Below are positions 7,571 to 15,808 of a stretch of 64,000 nucleotides of DNA, one piece after another. Made by a program: the position numbers and the translations under genes. This DNA is from Negativicoccus succinicivorans. GTDB taxonomy: Bacteria; Bacillota; Negativicutes; Veillonellales; Negativicoccaceae. The stretch is from the NCBI RefSeq assembly GCF_014207605.1, contig NZ_JACHHI010000002.1:15005-79004 (forward strand), given 5' to 3'. The notes under the pieces are model-generated. The model was not told the origin of the DNA. It saw nothing but the letters and a program-made list of their open reading frames with translations, and ran no database searches. Each line of letters begins with the position of its first letter. The stretch's first letter is position 1.

Positions 7571-8817
7571 TGCGCACATGGCAACTGGCCCAACGTTTTT
7601 TGTGGGGGAGTGTCCTCTTTTTCGCCGCGGCGTTTGCTTTATTCGCATGGACGCGGCAATGGTGGAGCGAATGGCTTTACTATATCGCGCAAGCGGCGCT
7701 GATCGGCAGCGTCGCGGATTGGTTCGCGGTCATGGCGCTTTTCACGAAACCGCTCGGCATACCGTTTCACACGGCATTGATCCCGCGACAACGGGAAAAA
7801 TTAATTCGCGGCTTGCGGCAATTGCTGGAAGAAAAATTGCTGCGGCGTGAACTTTGGGAAGCGGAACTCAATCAATGGCAACCGACGAACTACCTCGCGC
7901 AGTGGTGGCGCGATCCGGAACATCGCCGTGCCTTTTGGGAGTGTACGCGCAGAAATGTTGAGCAGCGCTTGCCGTCGCCGCAACCGGAGGAATGGGCGCG
8001 CACGCTTGCCGCTTGGACGCGACAGGTGCTCGGAACGGTACCGATGGCCGCCACGGCGCTTGCGGAAGTATCGCAAGAGGACGCCGAAAATGTAGTTTGG
8101 CAACCCTTGCGCAAGCGTTTGTTACAGACCGTCGGGACGCCCGCGTTCGCCGCACGGCTGGCAAGTGAAATGCGTCGGCTGGCGCGCGCGGAAACAGAGG
8201 GCGTGACGAAGTGGGTACGCATCGTCGGTGAAGCGACGGGCATGGTCGATTACGACGCGCTGGCGCAAACCTTACAGACATTATTGCAGGAGGAATTGAG
8301 AAAACGGGACACGATGCCGCCGGCGGTCTTGCGCTATTGGTCGCAGTGGCGAACCGAATGGCAAACGCCCGCGCACGCGAACGATTTACTGTTGTGGCAG
8401 CGCCAGGCGGCGGCGCTGCTGCCGCTCGAGAAGTGGTGGGAAGTCATCGGGGACGATTTCGCCGAAAAATATCTCACGCCGAGTGCGTACGGATCACGCT
8501 TTTCACAAGTGGTGGCGGATGCGGTTTTGCACGGCATCGACCGTTTCTTCGCCGACGCGGAGCAGCGCTCCCGACTCGATCGCGCGCTGCGCGGTTATTT
8601 CGCGGAATGGTTGGCGCGCGAACACGGCCGTCTCGGCGAGGTGGCGGAACAGGTGCTCAGCGTTTACGATGAGAAGATGCTGAATCGTTTTATTTTCACT
8701 AAAGTGGCCGATGAATTGGCGAAGATACGCATCAACGGCGCGTACGTCGGCGCGGTCATCGGCGCGCTGGCATGGCTGGCGCTGACCGGTTACGGCGCAC
8801 TTTTGGAATATTTATAA
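7570..8817 (+). CDS. DUF445 family membrane protein, copy 2
   Basis: 415 residues, a diverged tandem paralogue of the preceding gene. The same layout is seen: N-terminal membrane helix, GSVADWFAVMALFTKPLGIPF, long alpha-helical middle, then IRINGAYVGAVIGALAWLAL and a final membrane helix. The ATG overlaps the upstream stop (TGATG), so the two are coupled and may form a hetero-oligomer with two membrane anchors each. The function is not known. Confidence 0.88.
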   Translation: MRTWQLAQRFLWGSVLFFAAAFALFAWTRQWWSEWLYYIAQAALIGSVADWFAVMALFTKPLGIPFHTALIPRQREKLIRGLRQLLEEKLLRRELWEAELNQWQPTNYLAQWWRDPEHRRAFWECTRRNVEQRLPSPQPEEWARTLAAWTRQVLGTVPMAATALAEVSQEDAENVVWQPLRKRLLQTVGTPAFAARLASEMRRLARAETEGVTKWVRIVGEATGMVDYDALAQTLQTLLQEELRKRDTMPPAVLRYWSQWRTEWQTPAHANDLLLWQRQAAALLPLEKWWEVIGDDFAEKYLTPSAYGSRFSQVVADAVLHGIDRFFADAEQRSRLDRALRGYFAEWLAREHGRLGEVAEQVLSVYDEKMLNRFIFTKVADELAKIRINGAYVGAVIGALAWLALTGYGALLEYL

Positions 8818-8824
8818 AATTCGA

Positions 8825-8853
8825 TTGAAAAGATTTCATCGGTACTCTACAAT
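8825..8853 (+). promoter_or_regulatory. sigma-70 promoter of mscL
   Basis: TTGAAA (8825-8830), a 17-base spacer and TACAAT (8848-8853) lie 45 bases before the mscL start codon. It begins right after the second DUF445 stop, so mscL can be expressed independently. Confidence 0.75.
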
Positions 8854-8898
8854 AGGAACATATGATCCTTTTTCATTCGCTTCAAAGGAGGAGCTTTT

Positions 8899-9345
8899 AT
8901 GTGGGATGATTTTAAAAAATTTATCATGCGCGGTAACGTTATCGACATGGCCGTCGGTATCATTATCGGCGGCGCATTCGGTAAAATCGTCAGTTCGTTC
9001 GTCAACGATATTGTGATGCCGCCGATCGGAGTGCTTTTGGCCGGCGTCGATTTCAAGGACCTGTATATGAACTTGTCGAAGACCCATTACGCATCGCTCG
9101 CGGACGCGGAAGCCGCCGGCGCGCCGGTAGTTAAGTACGGCCTTTTTATCAATAACTGCATTGATTTTCTGATTATCGCGTTGGTCATTTTCCTGGTCTT
9201 GCGCGCGTTGATGAAATTAAAAAAACCGGAAGTGGTCGAAGAGACGGAAAAAGAATGTCCGTTCTGCAAAACGAAGATCGCGATCGCCGCGACTCGTTGC
9301 CCGCACTGCACATCGCAGCTGAATGAATCTACGGAGGTGCGTTAA
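8899..9345 (+). CDS. mscL: large-conductance mechanosensitive channel MscL with C-terminal zinc ribbon
   Basis: 148 residues. [20 protein letters not shown] followed by [17 protein letters not shown] is the MscL N-terminus and pore helix; the second membrane helix is about 82-104. MscL opens under membrane tension to release solutes on hypo-osmotic shock and works as a pentamer in the inner membrane. The tail has CPFC and CPHC pairs (Cys120/123/134/137), a small rubredoxin-like zinc ribbon absent from E. coli MscL but which I recall in several Firmicute homologues. AAAGGAGGAG precedes the ATG. Three bases separate it from the next gene, so the two are cotranscribed. Confidence 0.95.
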   Translation: MWDDFKKFIMRGNVIDMAVGIIIGGAFGKIVSSFVNDIVMPPIGVLLAGVDFKDLYMNLSKTHYASLADAEAAGAPVVKYGLFINNCIDFLIIALVIFLVLRALMKLKKPEVVEETEKECPFCKTKIAIAATRCPHCTSQLNESTEVR

Positions 9346-9348
9346 GAG

Positions 9349-9867
9349 ATGAGTAAAGCGCTGATTGTGATCGATATGCTGGAAGATTTTATCGCGCCGG
9401 ACGGCAAATTGACTTGCGGACCGGCAGGACAGACGATTGTGCCCGCGTTGCAGGCGGAAATCGCGGCGGCGCGCAAAGAGGGCACGCCCGTCATTTATCT
9501 GTGCGATAATCACCGGGAAGATGATCCGGAGTTTGAAATGTTTCCGCCGCATTGCGTGGCGGGTACGCCGGGCGCGGAAATCATCGCGGAACTGGCGCCG
9601 CAAGCGGACGATATCGTTTTGCCGAAACGCCGTTACAGCGGCTTTTTCGGCACGAGTTTGGACCTTTGCCTGCGGGAACGCGGCGTGACCGAGCTCACGC
9701 TGAGCGGCGTCTGCACCAATATCTGCGTCTTTTTCACCGCCGCCGACGCGCGTAACTTCGGCTATGAGGTGCGCGTGCCGAAACATTTGGTCGCAAGCTT
9801 CGATGCCGAGGCGCACGCCTTTGCTCTGCGTCAAATGGAATCCGTTTTGGGTTGCCGTGTAGAATAA
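9349..9867 (+). CDS. isochorismatase-like cysteine hydrolase (nicotinamidase family)
   Basis: 172 residues with the family triad: Asp9 in IVIDML, Lys93 in LPKRRYSGFFGT and Cys126 in GVCTNICVFFTA. The family includes nicotinamidase (PncA) and isochorismatase. Nicotinamidase would feed nicotinate to the nicotinate phosphoribosyltransferase at 17.0 kb, a plausible but unproven link. The gene follows mscL closely and ends at a bidirectional terminator. Confidence 0.85.
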   Translation: MSKALIVIDMLEDFIAPDGKLTCGPAGQTIVPALQAEIAAARKEGTPVIYLCDNHREDDPEFEMFPPHCVAGTPGAEIIAELAPQADDIVLPKRRYSGFFGTSLDLCLRERGVTELTLSGVCTNICVFFTAADARNFGYEVRVPKHLVASFDAEAHAFALRQMESVLGCRVE

Positions 9868-9877
9868 AATACGCAAT

Positions 9878-9908
9878 AAAAAAGCACTCCGCGGAGTGCT
9901 TTTTTTAT
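9878..9908. terminator. bidirectional terminator
   Basis: AGCACTCC-GC-GGAGTGCT flanked by an A run on the left and a T run on the right, between convergent genes, so it can stop transcription in both directions. Confidence 0.9.
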
Positions 9909-9921
9909 TGTATTCAGAAGT

Positions 9922-11337
9922 TTACACGTTGTCGTAATCGTACAGCGGCAGACCGTCTTGACGTTTTTCATCGTAATCGCGCAACACGGCTTTGATTTCC
10001 TTATGCAAAAGAATCAGCGCGATCAAGTTCGGGATGACCATGATGCCGTTGAACATGTCGCTCATATCCCAAACGAGTTCGACCTTGCCCAGCGTACCGA
10101 GCACGATAAAAGCGAGCACGAGCACGCGGTAAACATTCAGAGCCGCGGGCGAACGGAAAAGGAAACGAATATTCGACTCGCCGAAGTAGTACCAGCCGAT
10201 GACCGTGGTGAAGGCGAAAAACGTGAGGCAAATCGCGATGATCATCGGACCGATTTCGCCGAACGCGGTGTGAAACGCTTCCTGCGTGACGAGCGCGCCG
10301 CTGAGACCGAGTTGATCCGCGCCGGTCAAAAGAATAATCAGCGCGGTCGAAGTGCAGACCAGCATGGTATCGACAAAGACGCCGATGAACGCGGTAAAAC
10401 CTTGCAACACCGGATGCGCGACGAGCGCGGTCGCATGCGCGTGCGGCGTAGAACCCATGCCGGCTTCGTTCGAAAAGAGGCCGCGGGCGACGCCGAAGCG
10501 AATCGCTTCTTTCATCGTGATACCCAAGACGCCGCCGCCGAGCGCTTGCGGATTGAATGCGCCCATCACGATATGTTGAATCATCGGCAAGATTTCTCCC
10601 GCGTAGAGGAACAGAATGGACAGCGCGCACAAAATATAAATCACCGCCATCAACGGCACGATGAGCTGCGCGAAATGCGCGATCCGATGAATGCCGCCGA
10701 TGAAGATTAAGCCCGCGAAGATCGCGATCACGACGCCGATCATCAGCGGGTCCAGACCGAACGCGTTGTTGACGGCGCCCGCGATCGAATTGGACTGCAC
10801 CATGATGCCGATAAAGCCGAGCGCGATGATAATCGAAACGGCGAAGAAACCAGCGAGAAATTTCGCCCACCCTTTGCCGATGACAGGCGCTAAACCGCGC
10901 GAGATGTAAAACGCGGGTCCGCCGATAAATTTACCCGCCACTTCCACGCGATATTTTTGCGCTAAAATCGCTTCGGCGAAGATCGTGCCCATGCCGAACA
11001 GCGCGGATACCCACATCCAGAAAATCGCGCCCGGGCCGCCCGCCATAATCGCGGTCGCGACACCGGCGACGTTGCCCGTGCCGACCTGGGCGGAAATGGC
11101 TACCGCCAGCGCTTGGAAAGAGGAGATCGTACGACCGTCGCGATCGGTGTGCTGCTCTTTATACAAGCGACCGAATACCTGCCGCACGGCCGGACCGAAA
11201 CGACGGAACTGCGGCGCGCCGAGATACACGGTAAAAAACAGACCGACGCCGACCAGCGCGTACATCAGTACGGAACCCCATAAAATTTCGTTGACAGATG
11301 CCACGAATTGGGACCACAGCCCCAAAAGCTCAGCCAT
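9922..11337 (-). CDS. sodium:alanine symporter family protein (AGCS), copy 1
   Basis: 471 residues from the ATG at 11337, chosen because GGAGGAGA is just upstream; in-frame codons further up lack an RBS. A polytopic membrane protein with the AGCS signature GGPGAIFWMWVSALFG and the conserved SNEAGMGSTPHAHA and GVFVDTMLVCTSTALIIL segments. The family imports alanine or glycine with Na+. It is very similar over its whole length to the copy at 12.5-14.0 kb, implying a recent duplication. With alanine dehydrogenase at 15.8 kb it suggests alanine catabolism. Confidence 0.93.
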   Translation of the reverse strand: MAELLGLWSQFVASVNEILWGSVLMYALVGVGLFFTVYLGAPQFRRFGPAVRQVFGRLYKEQHTDRDGRTISSFQALAVAISAQVGTGNVAGVATAIMAGGPGAIFWMWVSALFGMGTIFAEAILAQKYRVEVAGKFIGGPAFYISRGLAPVIGKGWAKFLAGFFAVSIIIALGFIGIMVQSNSIAGAVNNAFGLDPLMIGVVIAIFAGLIFIGGIHRIAHFAQLIVPLMAVIYILCALSILFLYAGEILPMIQHIVMGAFNPQALGGGVLGITMKEAIRFGVARGLFSNEAGMGSTPHAHATALVAHPVLQGFTAFIGVFVDTMLVCTSTALIILLTGADQLGLSGALVTQEAFHTAFGEIGPMIIAICLTFFAFTTVIGWYYFGESNIRFLFRSPAALNVYRVLVLAFIVLGTLGKVELVWDMSDMFNGIMVIPNLIALILLHKEIKAVLRDYDEKRQDGLPLYDYDNV

Positions 11338-11682
11338 AATATCTCCTCCACAAAAACAATTGACCGTGTTAAAAATACAAATAAATTGGATTAAGTGTAC
11401 CACGATCATTAAAAAATGGCAAGGAGAAAATAATTTATTTTACAAAATAAGTATCGACAGTGTTTTTCATCCTTCCGCGCCTTGTTTATTTCATGTGATT
11501 CGGCGTTGCTCTGCACAGGAAAAACACGCCTCAAAAAACACGTCGCGGATGACCGACAGCTTTTTGCAAAGTCTTTTTTGCGCGCTCGGCACATGAAAAT
11601 AAAATTTGCCAAAATAAAAATAACCCTATATACTTTCACCATATTCCGGAACAATGGAGTGCAACAGTAAAGGGGTGATACA
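11338..11682. promoter_or_regulatory. divergent intergenic region with FNT promoter
   Basis: 345 bases between a leftward symporter and the rightward FNT gene. A strong promoter points right: TTGCCA (11606-11611), 17-base spacer, TATACT (11629-11634). The AT-rich left part should hold the symporter promoter, which I could not pin down. No convincing gene, riboswitch or RNA is seen. Confidence 0.65.
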
Positions 11683-12474
11683 ATGCGCGTCAGTCAATTC
11701 AATGAAAAAGTCGCCGGAGCTTGCGGGAAAAAAGCCGTCCTTATGGACAAGAGTCCGGCCCGGTACATGGTTCGATCCGCGTTTGCCGGGGGATTTTTAA
11801 CGTTGACTTCCTTGGCGGGTTTTGCCATGGGTGATGTGTTTAATACGCTTCATCCCACCTTGGGAAGATTTATTTTTCCCTTCGTCTTTTGTTGGGGATT
11901 GATTTATATTTTATTTTTGAACGGAGAGCTTATCACCTCCAATATGATGTACTTGACGGCGGGTCTCTATCGTCAATGGATCGCGCCTCGCAAGGCGCTT
12001 AAAATGGTGATTTTGTGCACTGTGGGCAATATTGTCGGCGCGTATTTTGTCGCGTGGCTCGCTTCCTACACGTCGGCGCTGCAAGTGTACGACGTGACGG
12101 GCATGGCGGCGACCATGGTCGGAGGAAAACTCGCGAAATCCGGCATGGAAATCATCTTCGCGGGAACCTTGGCCAATCTTTTTGTCAATATTGCTATCTT
12201 GTCCTGGCTATTTATTGAGAACCAGGCGGCGCGCATGGCCACCGTCATGTCCGCCATTATCATGTTTGCATACTTGGGATTTGAACACGTGGTCGCCAAC
12301 TTCGGTTCGTTTGCGCTGCTGTACTTTTCGCCTGCCACGACCGCGGGATTTACCTTAGGCAATATTTTGCGGCAGTGGGGACTGGCCTATCTTGGAAACT
12401 ATATCGGCGGCGGACTGCTGATCGGCCTCGTCTACGCCTGGCTCAATCGCGGCGCGGATGAATATGTGGATTAA
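11683..12474 (+). CDS. formate/nitrite transporter (FNT) family channel
   Basis: 263 residues with six predicted membrane helices. FNT features are visible: NGELITSNMMY in the position of the family's ELFTGN loop, FEHVVANF with the central-pore histidine, and a C-terminal GNYIGGG motif. FNT pentamers pass formate, nitrite, lactate, acetate or hydrosulfide; the substrate cannot be read from the sequence. AAGGGGTG precedes the ATG. It is alone on this strand between two symporter paralogues, with a promoter upstream and a terminator downstream. Confidence 0.9.
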   Translation: MRVSQFNEKVAGACGKKAVLMDKSPARYMVRSAFAGGFLTLTSLAGFAMGDVFNTLHPTLGRFIFPFVFCWGLIYILFLNGELITSNMMYLTAGLYRQWIAPRKALKMVILCTVGNIVGAYFVAWLASYTSALQVYDVTGMAATMVGGKLAKSGMEIIFAGTLANLFVNIAILSWLFIENQAARMATVMSAIIMFAYLGFEHVVANFGSFALLYFSPATTAGFTLGNILRQWGLAYLGNYIGGGLLIGLVYAWLNRGADEYVD

Positions 12475-12515
12475 TTTGTGAGCGGAAAAGTCACACTGCT
12501 TGTCAAAAAAGAAAT

Positions 12516-12542
12516 AAAAACGCCCCGTACGGGGCGTTTTTA
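12516..12542. terminator. bidirectional terminator
   Basis: AAACGCCCC-GTA-CGGGGCGTTTTT-type hairpin between the convergent FNT and second symporter genes, with an A run on one side and a T run on the other. Confidence 0.9.
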
Positions 12543-13979
12543 TTATGCGACGCTGTCATAGTCATAGAGAGGGATGCCGTCCTGCCGTTTTTTGTCGTAA
12601 TCGCGCAAGATGCCTTTGACTTCTTTATGCAGGATGATGAGGGCGATTAAGTTCGGAAGGACCATAATGCCGTTGAACATGTCAATCATGCTCCAGATCA
12701 GGTCGACCGTGCCGAGCGTGCCGAGCACGATGAAAACCAGGACCAGCGCCCGATACGTGTAAAGAACGGCGTTTGATTTAAATAAATAGCGGACGTTTGA
12801 TTCGCCGAAATAATACCAGCCGATGACGGTCGTAAAGGCGAAGAATGTGAGGCAGATCGCGATGATTTTCGGTCCGATGGCGCCGAACGCGATGTGAAAT
12901 GCTTCTTGCGTGACCATCGCGCCGTCTAAACCGAGCTGATCCGCGCCCGTAAGTAAAATAATTAAAGCGGTCGAGGTGCACACCAGGATGGTGTCCACGA
13001 AGACGCCGATGAATGCGGTGAAGCCTTGCAGCACCGGGTGAGCGACCAGCGCCGTCGCGTGCGCGTGCGGCGTCGTGCCCATGCCGGCTTCGTTCGAAAA
13101 GAGGCCGCGGGCGACGCCGAAGCGAACGGCTTCTTTCATGGTGACGCCGAGTAAACCGCCGCCCAATGCCTGCGGATTAAACGCGCCGATAACGATGTGT
13201 TGAATCATCGGCAGAATGTGCTCGGCGAACAGGAACAGGATGACGACCGCGCAGAGAATGTACACTGCCGCCATTATCGGTACGATCAGTTGCGCGAAAC
13301 GCGCGATCCGATGAATGCCGCCGATGAAAATCGCGCCCGCGAACAGAGCGATGAGTACGCCGCACACGACCGGCGAAATACCGAACGCGTTGTTCACGGC
13401 GGTGGCAATCGAGTTCGACTGCACCATGCTGCCGATAAAGCCTACGGAGATAATAACAATGACCGCGAAGATACCGGCGAATATTTTGGCGTTTGTTCGG
13501 CCGATGTAGCTTTGCAGGCCGCGCGAGATGTAAAATGCCGGACCGCCGATAAATTTACCGGCGACTTCCACGCGATACTTTTGTGCCAAAACCGCTTCGG
13601 CGAAAATCGTACTCATGCCGAAGAGCGCCGACAGCCACATCCAGAAAATCGCGCCGGGACCGCCCGCCATGATGGCGGTCGCAACGCCCGCGACGTTACC
13701 GGTGCCGACTTGGGCGGAAATCGCGACGGCCAGCGCTTGGAACGAGGAGATGGATTTGCCGTCGCGATCGGTATGTTGATATTTATACAGTTTACCGAAG
13801 ACCTGACGCACCGCCGGTCCGAAGCGGATAAATTGCGGCGCGCCGAGATATATCGTAAAAAATAATCCCACGGCGACTAAACCGTACATGAGAACGGAGC
13901 CCCACAGTACCTCGTTGACAGCGGCAACGAATTGGGACCAATACGTGAGAAAATCGGATAAAAAGTGCTCTGTCGTCAT
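12543..13979 (-). CDS. sodium:alanine symporter family protein (AGCS), copy 2
   Basis: 478 residues from the ATG at 13979, chosen for AAGGAGA with good spacing; a further ATG eight codons upstream lacks an RBS. It has the same signature as copy 1 (GGPGAIFWMWLSALFG, SNEAGMGTTPHAHA) and long identical stretches, with differences concentrated at the N-terminus and in the middle membrane segments. Both copies end in YDYD followed by a few divergent residues. Duplicated symporters often differ in affinity or in alanine/glycine/serine preference. Confidence 0.93.
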   Translation of the reverse strand: MTTEHFLSDFLTYWSQFVAAVNEVLWGSVLMYGLVAVGLFFTIYLGAPQFIRFGPAVRQVFGKLYKYQHTDRDGKSISSFQALAVAISAQVGTGNVAGVATAIMAGGPGAIFWMWLSALFGMSTIFAEAVLAQKYRVEVAGKFIGGPAFYISRGLQSYIGRTNAKIFAGIFAVIVIISVGFIGSMVQSNSIATAVNNAFGISPVVCGVLIALFAGAIFIGGIHRIARFAQLIVPIMAAVYILCAVVILFLFAEHILPMIQHIVIGAFNPQALGGGLLGVTMKEAVRFGVARGLFSNEAGMGTTPHAHATALVAHPVLQGFTAFIGVFVDTILVCTSTALIILLTGADQLGLDGAMVTQEAFHIAFGAIGPKIIAICLTFFAFTTVIGWYYFGESNVRYLFKSNAVLYTYRALVLVFIVLGTLGTVDLIWSMIDMFNGIMVLPNLIALIILHKEVKGILRDYDKKRQDGIPLYDYDSVA

Positions 13980-14084
13980 GTGCTCGTCTCCTTGAAAATA
14001 CATATGTATAAATCGAATTCATCTTATCACAAAAGCGCATACACGACAATAAAATATCAAACGAATTTTATATTTTTAAAAAAT

Positions 14085-14113
14085 TTGCGAAAAAAATACT
14101 TTATGCGTACAAT
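14085..14113 (+). promoter_or_regulatory. sigma-70 promoter of fumC
   Basis: TTGCGA (14085-14090), 17-base spacer, TACAAT (14108-14113), about 105 bases before the fumC start. The leader contains a short open reading frame. Confidence 0.65.
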
Positions 14114-14146
14114 TAAGCCAAATCTGAAAATTTGGTGGTGAGGATC

Positions 14147-14233
14147 ATGCGCGCCCGACCGCGTCATTACGCAGACGGGGTAGCGTCGGTGCGGCATGGC
14201 CAAAGGGAGGGAAAGGCGTGGCTTATCGAGTAG
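14147..14233 (+). CDS. short upstream ORF overlapping the fumC start (possible leader peptide)
   Basis: ATG at 14147 preceded by GGTGAGG opens 28 codons (Arg/Gly-rich, beginning MRARPRHYADG) and stops with TAG at 14231-14233, 16 bases inside fumC in another frame. Translation through it would bring ribosomes to the fumC GTG start. Seen only from the sequence; it may simply be chance coding. Confidence 0.3.
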   Translation: MRARPRHYADGVASVRHGQREGKAWLIE

Positions 14234-15600
14234 AGCATGACACCATGGGAGAAGTGCGAGTTCCCGCGGAACGGAAATGGGGCGCGCAAACCGAGCGTTC
14301 GTTTGAAAATTTCAAAATCGGTCAGCAAATGCCGCAGGAAATTATTCGGGCGTTTGCGGTATTGAAAAAATGCGCGGCGAAAGTGAACGCGGATCTCGGT
14401 AAATTGGACGCGAAGAAAGCGGACGTTATCGAAACCGTGTGCGATGAAATTTTAGCGGGTCAATGGCCCGATGAATTTCCGCTGGTCGTGTACCAGACAG
14501 GTTCCGGTACGCAATCCAACATGAATGTGAACGAAGTAATCGCGCATATCGCCAATGAAAAATTGGCCGCGGAAGGCAATTCGCTACGGATTCATCCGAA
14601 TGATGACGTGAACAGTTCGCAGTCCTCGAACGACACGTTCCCGACCGCGATGCATATCGCCGCCGTTGTGGCACTGCACGAAAAATTGTATCCGGCGCTG
14701 GCGGAGCTGCACCGCATTTTAGAGCAAAAGAGTAAAGATTTCATGGACATTGTCAAAATCGGCCGCACGCATTTGCAAGACGCGACGCCCTTGACATTGG
14801 GCCAGGAAATTTCCGGTTGGGCGGCGATGCTGGAAGCTGCGGAAAAAATGATCAAGGAAAGCGAAGCGCATCTCTACCCCCTCGCGTTGGGCGGCACCGC
14901 CGTCGGCACGGGCCTCAATGCGCCGAAGGGGTTCGCGGAAGGCGTGGCGAAAGAAATCGCGCGCGCGACGGGCTATGATTTCGTTTCGTCCACCAATAAA
15001 TTCCACGCGCTGACCGCTCATGATCAATTCGTGTACAGCCACGGCGCTTTGGAAGCGCTCGCGATGAACGCATTCAAAATCGCCAACGACGTGCGGTTGG
15101 CGGCGTGCGGACCGCGCGCCGGGTTGGCGGAAATCACGATTCCGGAAAATGAACCGGGCTCGTCGATCATGCCGGGTAAAGTGAATCCGACGCAATGCGA
15201 AGCGCTTACGATGGTGGCCTGCCGCGTTCACGGCAACAGCGCTACGATCGCGCTGGCCTCGGCGCATGGTCAGTTTGAGTTGAACGTGTATAAACCGGTA
15301 CTCGTCGACGCGTATCTCGAATCCGTGCGTCTGCTGGGAGAAGCCTTGCATTCGTTTGCGGTTCATTGCGCGGAAGGTTTGGAACCAGATCGCGAACGCA
15401 TTGCGAAAAACGTGCAAAACTCGCTCATGCTCGTCACGGCGCTCGCGCCGAAAATCGGTTATGAAAAAGCCGCGGAGATCGCCAAAAAAGCGCATCATGA
15501 AGGAACCGACCTCAAGAGCGCCGCGCTCGACCTCGGCTATGTCATCGCGGAAGAGTACGACGAGATCGTCGTTCCCGCCGATATGGTGCATCCGAAATAA
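14218..15600 (+). CDS. fumC: class II fumarate hydratase
   Basis: 460 residues starting at a GTG with GGGAGGG upstream; the start matches the usual family N-terminus (YRVEHDTMGEVRVPA). QTGSGTQSNMNVNEV and the fumarase/aspartase signature GSSIMPGKVNP (about 314-324) are intact. It interconverts fumarate and malate without an iron-sulfur cluster. With malic enzyme at 61.6 kb it could join fumarate to pyruvate. Class II fumarase and aspartase are related; the SSNDTFPTAMH and GLNAPKGF segments favour fumarase. Confidence 0.93.
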   Translation: MAYRVEHDTMGEVRVPAERKWGAQTERSFENFKIGQQMPQEIIRAFAVLKKCAAKVNADLGKLDAKKADVIETVCDEILAGQWPDEFPLVVYQTGSGTQSNMNVNEVIAHIANEKLAAEGNSLRIHPNDDVNSSQSSNDTFPTAMHIAAVVALHEKLYPALAELHRILEQKSKDFMDIVKIGRTHLQDATPLTLGQEISGWAAMLEAAEKMIKESEAHLYPLALGGTAVGTGLNAPKGFAEGVAKEIARATGYDFVSSTNKFHALTAHDQFVYSHGALEALAMNAFKIANDVRLAACGPRAGLAEITIPENEPGSSIMPGKVNPTQCEALTMVACRVHGNSATIALASAHGQFELNVYKPVLVDAYLESVRLLGEALHSFAVHCAEGLEPDRERIAKNVQNSLMLVTALAPKIGYEKAAEIAKKAHHEGTDLKSAALDLGYVIAEEYDEIVVPADMVHPK

Positions 15601-15608
15601 ACATCTGC

Positions 15609-15634
15609 AAAAAGCCGCCGCGGCGGCTTTTTGT
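15609..15634 (+). terminator. terminator of fumC
   Basis: AAAAGCCGCC-GC-GGCGGCTTTTTG stem followed by T residues, directly after the fumC stop. Confidence 0.88.
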
Positions 15635-15641
15635 TTTGGCA

Positions 15642-15791
15642 AAATAGAGTATGCTGTTTTTATGGTATGCATTTTTATTATATGTATCGCATCGCATGCG
15701 AATTTAGAAAATACTTGAAAAATAGTGTTGTCATGTTGTTTGCGCGTGCGGAATAGTGGTATAATAATTTTGTTAATAGCATACTCTATTT
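15642..15791. repeat. 14-bp perfect inverted repeats bracketing the ald promoter region
   Basis: AAATAGAGTATGCT at 15642-15655 is found as its exact reverse complement at 15778-15791. The 150-base bracketed segment contains the ald promoter, and the right copy lies between the promoter and the RBS. This could be a two-site operator or the ends of a small MITE-like element. No target-site duplication is obvious. Confidence 0.6.
15736..15765 (+). promoter_or_regulatory. promoter of ald
   Basis: TTGTTT (15736-15741), 18-base spacer and a perfect extended -10 TGG-TATAAT (15757-15765), 44 bases before the ald start codon. Confidence 0.7.
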
Positions 15792-15808
15792 CATTAGGAG
15801 GTTACAAC

